64,000 bases of DNA from Siphonodentalium dalli. Its lineage: Eukaryota > Mollusca > Scaphopoda > Gadilida > Siphonodentaliidae. How positions within the stretch are numbered: position 1 is the first letter of the stretch; the number at the start of each line of letters is the position of its first letter. A model generated the notes under the pieces. That model did not search any database and had not been told where the DNA came from. It saw only the letters and a list, made by a program, of their open reading frames with translations. Of this stretch, positions 60,601 through 64,000 are shown piece after piece. Made by a program: the position numbers and the translations under genes. The stretch covers positions 122,408,723 through 122,472,722 of the forward strand of contig CP136063.1 in the NCBI GenBank assembly GCA_032622095.1, read 5' to 3'.

Positions 60601-63600
60601 TTAGAATATATGGAATTGTGTACTGTATCCTGCACAATGATCCAGGCTTGCATATACCGTATCAGCAATTGATAAAATAATATTTAGAATTACAGCCTGG
60701 TAAATCTCCTCTGTGCATCTAATTTCTAAATATGTCAACTCTAGCTTTATAACTGATATGTTAACATGATGTCAGTAGCGACTCTAACATCAAGACAGAG
60801 TTCACTGTCCTGAGATAATGTCAGCAGCTTAAAATGAATTACATCCAAATAGCCAAAACAAATGTTCGGTTCATGTAACAGCTTGAAGGGGAAAATGATA
60901 TCTCACTTGTCACACTGAGCTACATGCATGATCCAGTACATATTTATATACAGAGAAGCATTTCCTCAGTGTAGTGAGGGTATCATTGAGACAAACAATC
61001 CTGTTCATGTGGCATTATAATTATGACACCATTGTTATTGTATTATTTTAAAGGAAGAAACAGTCCAAGCTGCAACATATATGGTACATACATATCGGGG
61101 ATTCAATATAAGGAAAATTTATTTGGGAGATAACTATAACCAGCACCAATGTTTTCTACCGAACGATACTGTTTTTATCAGGACTAAAGTTTTGGCTGGA
61201 CGAAAAAGCTATGTGTGATTGTGTGTTTTATAAACAAACAAGTGCAATGCCAAGAGTGGCATACACTAATGGCCTAAAATAATCTCCTCCTTAACCGCAG
61301 CAGAATTATGGGTAATTTTTCAGGATTTAGTTGGAAATATGGCTTGTTGCCATTCATGCAACTCTGGTAAAAATGAATAGACGAAACCCGAAGTAAGTCG
61401 GTATACTTTCCCCCAAACTGTGCTATCAACATTTCGAAGCACAACTGAATCCGATGATTCTTTATACCCAAGTTACAAACTAAAATGTTTGTATGGACAC
61501 AAAATTCACAAATTCCAAGTTAATCAAGGGCCATAACTCTGTTAAAAATTTAATGGACGGAACCCGTAGTATGTGGTATTATTTTTCCCCCCAACTGGTA
61601 ATATCACCATGCCACAGGACAATAAAATCCAATAATTAACACATAATAATAATTACAGGGTTATATGTTCCGATGGATGGACAGACATACATGTACAGAC
61701 GGACGGCTATTGCCCAGAACCTCCTTTTGGGGGGGGGGGGGGGCATATGCTGGACATGATATACTGACCATTATCACTGATACACACAGCAAACCCCATA
61801 TCAGCTCCAACATCAGGATAGACTTCTTCCAAATTCATCATGTTTTTAAAATCTCCAGTTTTGCTGTCAATCGACATGACCTCAGTGTTGGCAACTCGCT
61901 CAAACTCATCATCGTGATACTCCTGGTATCCACCAATACAAACCAGATCCCATGGAACATGTCTAGGTTTATCCTGTAATGTTAATTTAGATCAACTACA
62001 AATACTTGTCACGCTGAGCTACATGCATGCTCCAGTTAATATTTTTTATACAGAAAAGCATTTCCTCCATGCAGAGAGGGTATGACAAACAACCCTGTTC
62101 ATGTGACATTATCATTATGACAACATTGTTATTGTATTCTATTAAAGGAAGAAGCAATCAAAGCTGCAACATATATACGGTATATGCATGTTGGGATTAT
62201 CATCCTGACAATGTTCATTGATTCCTCATTGGATACTTGCTTTAATAACATAGGGGTTGATGCAAGGCAATCGCAGCTAAAGTTGGTTATCCATGAGAGC
62301 TAAAACAACCTTGTGATTCTACTGTCAGTCAGTGGATCTAATAACAAACTGCATCTCCAGTTGCTTAATTTTAGTGATCTGATGAGAAACAGATCACGGA
62401 TCATAAATGGGAACAGATCCCATGCAATGATGATAATAATAAATCAATTTACATTATTCACTAATAGTAAGTTTTTTTTACACACCTGTTATTTCCTGCA
62501 TCGCAGGCTGATTCATATTTTTCAAGCCATTCCGCACACATGTGTGGACAGGAAAGACATTGCAGACACAAGGCATAAATGACGTTTAACAGAATTGGAA
62601 CATTAAAATAAAAGCATCTCCAAATGAAAAGATGGGCATGTAATGTGGAAAAATCTTCAGATAAAATCACAAATGAGATACTGGTTGCTGCGGGTGAGGT
62701 GTGCAATAAACACAGAATCAGTGTTTTATTGGCCGACAATTTATGGAACTCCTGTGATCGCGGAAGAATAATACAGGCTCATGCTATCGTTGACTCTAAA
62801 TTGACAGCCAGTAACACAGGAGTGCGGTTCTGTTCATTCACTATTTAATTCAATTTTTACACCAATTAAATTGGCAGATTTTCTTTTCTTCATTCATTGT
62901 ATTTATCAATACTCACATCGTGTTCATGTTTCCTTGTTTCAATCCACTTTCTCATCTCTGAATAGCTGCCACGGTTGCACGGATAGTCATCAATTTCATC
63001 TGTCTGGTCATTACGAAGTAAGCTACATCTGACACAATTTTTAAAAATAGTCTCAAAATCAGCACAACTTTTATTGCCTTCTTTTGTGAAGTCAGTACAT
63101 TCCTGTGCTGAATTATTTACACACCACTCACTGATCATCCTGCAGATGCTAATTTCATCTTGGCAATTCAGTCTATCATCTGAGAGGTAGGACATAAGAT
63201 TGCATTTGGTCAAATCCAAAAAAAGATCATTGGATGAAATGTAATCAAAGTGAAACAAAGCATATTGTTGTGCAACTTTAAAAACATCAGTGAGAAAATA
63301 AGTGTCAGAAAACTGCATTATATTGAGACAGTTCGTTTTTGAAATGCACCGGATTAAGTTATCTCTGCACATTCTCTTTACTCGTAAACACTGATAAAAA
63401 CAAGCCACCTCAGTGACAGCAAACAAGTCTGTCTCTTCAATAACTCTCTCTGTTTTTTTGTACTTCATGAGTTTCAACAGAAGAGATATTTGTTCCACCT
63501 TAACATTTTCGAGAACAACGGTATTGGACACAGACTCCTGCAGTGGGGAAGAAAACATTGCTTTGAAATAGTCACTATTTTCGCTGAGGAATTTCTTCTT

Positions 63601-63681
63601 GGATTTTAGAATGTCTGTACCAATTCTGAGCATCACTTCACAATCCTCATCTTTGCTGCTTTCTCCAGATTTAGCACTCAT
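51187..63681 (-). CDS. BTB-BACK-Kelch (KLHL-type) protein, complete, 561 residues
   Basis: Four coding exons join in frame (63681-62917, 61973-61769, 54578-54348, 51671-51187; 1,686 bases with stop). Residues about 12-110 form a BTB domain (SENSDYFKAMFSSPLQES), about 112-250 a BACK domain (NCLNIMQFSDTYF, EISICRMISEWC), and about 258-561 Kelch repeats with GG pairs at LVCIGGY, MYISGGES and LYLFGGF; the last repeats have lost the GG (YILLGSS, YRYSGSG). Length and order are typical of KLHL proteins, which usually recruit substrates to a Cullin-3 ubiquitin ligase; that role is inferred. The start codon lies 6 bases after an acceptor, so a 5' UTR exon exists further right. I cannot assign a vertebrate orthologue. 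It is the only complete host protein in the window, and its introns are full of repeats. Confidence 0.92.
51672..54347 (-). other. Kelch-like gene intron 3 (2.7 kb)
   Basis: Filled mainly by family B copy 1 (52091-53448). The stretch 53449-54347 shows no element and no exon, apart from a T-rich stretch and scattered short repeats. Confidence 0.6.
52091..53448 (+). mobile_element. Helitron/HINE-like element, family B, copy 1
   Basis: 5' end ACAAGGGGTACGCATCTAAG, shared with 59286. Seven or so monomers of about 153 bp: CATAACTCCGCGAAAA, GGACAAACCTGGTTTTCGAAC, GAGATATTGTTGCAGGAGACT and GAGTTATCGCGCTAACGGTG. Then the unique 3' part (CGTGACCCATTTTCTACAGG) and a CCGC tract (53403-53424). The terminal hairpin present in copy 2 is missing here, so the 3' end is truncated. 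Confidence 0.82.
54348..54578 (-). CDS. Kelch-like gene, second Kelch exon
   Basis: 231 bases after acceptor CTCTTGGCAG; the first two bases complete a glycine codon. Encodes ADMYISGGES, WQKVSHMTGPRRHHGMV and NSLYLFGGFGRFR to KLDLET. Donor GTAAGT at 54347. Two intact Kelch signatures (W about 6-7 residues before a GPRRHHG turn). Confidence 0.93.
54920..56160 (+). repeat. Family C-related monomers
   Basis: Starts TTCCCCGACTGCGGTGGGG and carries monomers of about 150 bp with TTTCTAAGTCAAAAAGGCCC, CAACTCC and GGTATGACTGAGCCACATACC, then a second type with AAGGTTGTCCAGGGGTTATT and ACCAGAGTTACG. It may be two adjacent elements. Confidence 0.6.
56415..56560 (-). repeat. Family H 3'-tail fragment
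   Basis: Inverted match of the family H end: CGATCGGCAGATGTTTAACC and ATCCCTTGGCGATA, then TTGAATTATAGAGTATACTG as at 11120 and 25220. The core and 5' end are absent. Confidence 0.75.
56561..58120 (+). mobile_element. Family I element, complete shorter copy
   Basis: Same start (ATGAAAGTGTCAATGACACT) and end (ACTTACAAAGTAAGTTGAGC) as the copy at 36816, but about eight monomers (period 156-164). The ACGCACACACAGACAC simple repeat and CCATGGCAATAGC precede the terminal hairpin. The two copies differ mainly in monomer number, so the core length is variable. Confidence 0.85.
58245..59083 (+). mobile_element. Helitron/HINE-like element, family C, copy 2
   Basis: 5' arm TATCCCCCGCCGAATT (58245); 3' hairpin TATCCCCCGCAAATTTTA/AAATTTGGCGGGGGATA (59050-59083), whose right arm matches the 5' arm. 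GACGGACGG precedes the hairpin. Monomers contain TTGCGAACTCGTTCTAGATA, TGGTCATGTGAACTCATAT and AAAGTCCAATAACTC. Clear both ends make it a type specimen for the family. Confidence 0.85.
59286..59951 (+). mobile_element. Helitron/HINE-like element, family B, copy 2
   Basis: Starts ACAAGGGGTACGCATCTAAG with the arm TGTCGAGTTTATTGG at 59311 and ends with the hairpin GTCGAGTTTTTGAAAAACTC-GAC at 59927-59951, after a CCGC tract. Holds about three monomers against about seven in copy 1. The arm at the 5' end equals the hairpin stem, as in Helentron-derived elements. Confidence 0.85.
60255..60500. repeat. Tandem duplication, about 117-bp unit
   Basis: GGCTAGAAAATAACTGTCA..CAACACCTAAAGTTTCCATG is followed by GGCTGCAGAAAATAACTGTC..CAACACCTAAAGGGTCCAAG with few differences. 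Located in intron 2 of the Kelch-like gene. Confidence 0.7.
60907..61100 (+). repeat. Direct repeat flanking Kelch exon 2, left copy
   Basis: About 190 bases that recur at 62006-62206 in the same orientation (CTTGTCACACTGAGCTACAT, AAGCATTTCCTC, CCTGTTCATGTG, AAAGGAAGAA, GCTGCAACATATAT). The pair brackets the exon at 61769-61973. Confidence 0.75.
61300..61745 (+). mobile_element. Helitron/HINE-like family K fragment next to Kelch exon
   Basis: Two monomers with ATGGACGGAACCCG, GGCCATAACTCTGTT and TTTCCCCCCAACTG, then GGATGGACAGAC and GACGGACGG, ending AACCTCC-TTTTGGGGGGG near 61743, only about 25 bases from the exon's donor site. Poly-G length is likely variable. Confidence 0.6.
61769..61973 (-). 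CDS. Kelch-like gene, first Kelch exon
   Basis: 205 bases after acceptor GTAATTACAG-type (ATTACAG), encoding DKPRHVPWDLVCIGGYQEY to GADMGFAVCISDN plus one base. Donor GGTCAGT (GTCAGT) at 61768. Acidic linker EYHDDEFE. A poly-G run begins 26 bases after the exon end in + coordinates terms (61727-61743). Confidence 0.9.
62006..62206 (+). repeat. Direct repeat flanking Kelch exon 2, right copy
   Basis: Partner of 60907-61100, in intron 1 of the Kelch-like gene. Differs by scattered substitutions and small indels (roughly 80-85% by eye). Confidence 0.75.
62207..62916. other. Kelch-like gene intron 1 remainder
   Basis: No repeat family recognised. Overlapping open frames of 74-92 residues on both strands at 62461-62848 have no domain and lie within the intron. 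Confidence 0.45.
62917..63681 (-). CDS. Kelch-like gene, exon with BTB and BACK domains
   Basis: 255 codons from MSAKSGESSKDEDCEVML to RKHEHD. Acceptor CTTTTTCTTTCAG lies just before ATAAAATG; donor GTGAGT follows at 62916. Both domains are in one exon and phase at the end is 0. Cysteines are frequent (about 14), which is high for a KLHL BACK region. Confidence 0.93.
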
Positions 63682-63687
63682 TTTTAT

Positions 63688-64000
63688 CTGAAAGAAAAAG
63701 GTAATTTCGTTGATTGTTGTTGGGGAAACACCATGTCTACATGTCTAGGAGCCAGAATATGAACATTGATATTTTTTGGATTATACATCACACATAATCT
63801 GCTTATTTCTGCTACTACAAATATATTAAGATTTGTCTGATGGGACAATGTTACAATGCTGTTTTAGCTGATATCTGAGGTATTTCTTGCCATTCTATGA
63901 AGTTTGAAAGGGCACTTTGTGTCCCCATTGAAGCAGGGCAGGATGGGGCAAAGGCGACAACAGCTGAAATCAGTTATAGATTATACTTGCCAGTCAGTAA
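63688..64000. other. Upstream of the Kelch-like coding start
   Basis: The CTTTTTCTTTCAG acceptor ends at 63688 on the - strand, so this is intron sequence. The 5' UTR exon and promoter are not recognisable here and probably lie beyond the window. Confidence 0.55.

Larger units (their letters stand above)
54579..61768 (-). other. Kelch-like gene intron 2 (7.2 kb)
   Basis: Made of at least six elements: family C copies at 54920-56160 and 58245-59083, an H-tail fragment, family I at 56561-58120, family B at 59286-59951 and family K at 61300-61745. No exon is hidden here that keeps the frame. Confidence 0.7.

Noticed and set aside
62461-62848. Overlapping open frames of 74-92 residues on opposite strands
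   Set aside because: They lie in intron 1 of the Kelch-like gene, lack domains, and are of a length expected by chance.

Overview
The window looks like nuclear DNA from a lophotrochozoan animal, most likely a bivalve mollusc. It is AT-rich, has split genes with GT/AG introns of up to about 7 kb, and is packed with repeats of a type familiar from bivalve genomes (inference; the species cannot be named from the sequence). Only two host genes can be supported. (1) A FAM32A orthologue on the + strand, seen as three coding exons (16923-17085, 21653-21706, 26869-26937) ending in a near-identical FAM32A C-terminus, with a polyA signal at 27275. Its N-terminal exon was not found. (2) A complete BTB-BACK-Kelch protein of 561 residues on the - strand, in four coding exons (63681-62917, 61973-61769, 54578-54348, 51671-51187), all joined in frame by consensus splice sites. 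The two genes face each other tail to tail across about 24 kb of repeats.

The left end (1-9 kb) is a stack of DNA transposons. A MULE-like element with long terminal inverted repeats lies at 536-2840. Next to it is a second MULE (2894-8548) with about 90-bp inverted repeats and a decayed FLYWCH/MULE transposase gene. That gene has been split twice: by a 789-bp hAT-type element with an 8-bp duplication (6056-6844), and by a 2.3-kb 5'-truncated non-LTR retrotransposon (3460-5763) flanked by a 7-bp duplication. The retrotransposon tail carries a dispersed 15-bp motif and a perfect 28-bp palindrome. From 10 to 16 kb lie LINE 3' ends with roughly 185-bp tail arrays in both orientations, and another MULE-like transposase fragment.

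From about 10 kb to the end, most DNA between exons belongs to at least ten repeat families (called B to K here) with a common architecture. Each has a terminal hairpin, often a matching subterminal arm at the other end, a CCGT/ACGG (or CCGC) microsatellite, and a core of 150-195-bp tandem monomers. This is how non-autonomous Helitron/Helentron-type (HINE, 'pearl') elements of molluscs are built. Most of these otherwise different families also share one sequence block, related to CTAAGTCGAAAAAGGG followed by CCATAACTC, in the core monomer; this is the most interesting signal in the window. Other structures are a 150-bp satellite with a 450-bp higher-order period (22.9-24.5 kb), a 3.7-kb inverted-repeat region holding a diverged minisatellite (29.5-33.2 kb), a 1.3-kb hAT with its 8-bp duplication (34106-35421), an array of TTGCGCTTAAGCGCAA palindromes (46.86-47.0 kb), three foldback hairpins, and a tRNA-headed SINE candidate (28.56-29.04 kb).

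The repeats allow relative dating: element E and a family-L copy interrupt the second of two copies of family G, family J interrupts the LINE tail array, and the hAT and LINE interrupt the MULE. No bacterial operon, CRISPR array, rRNA or canonical tRNA gene was seen.
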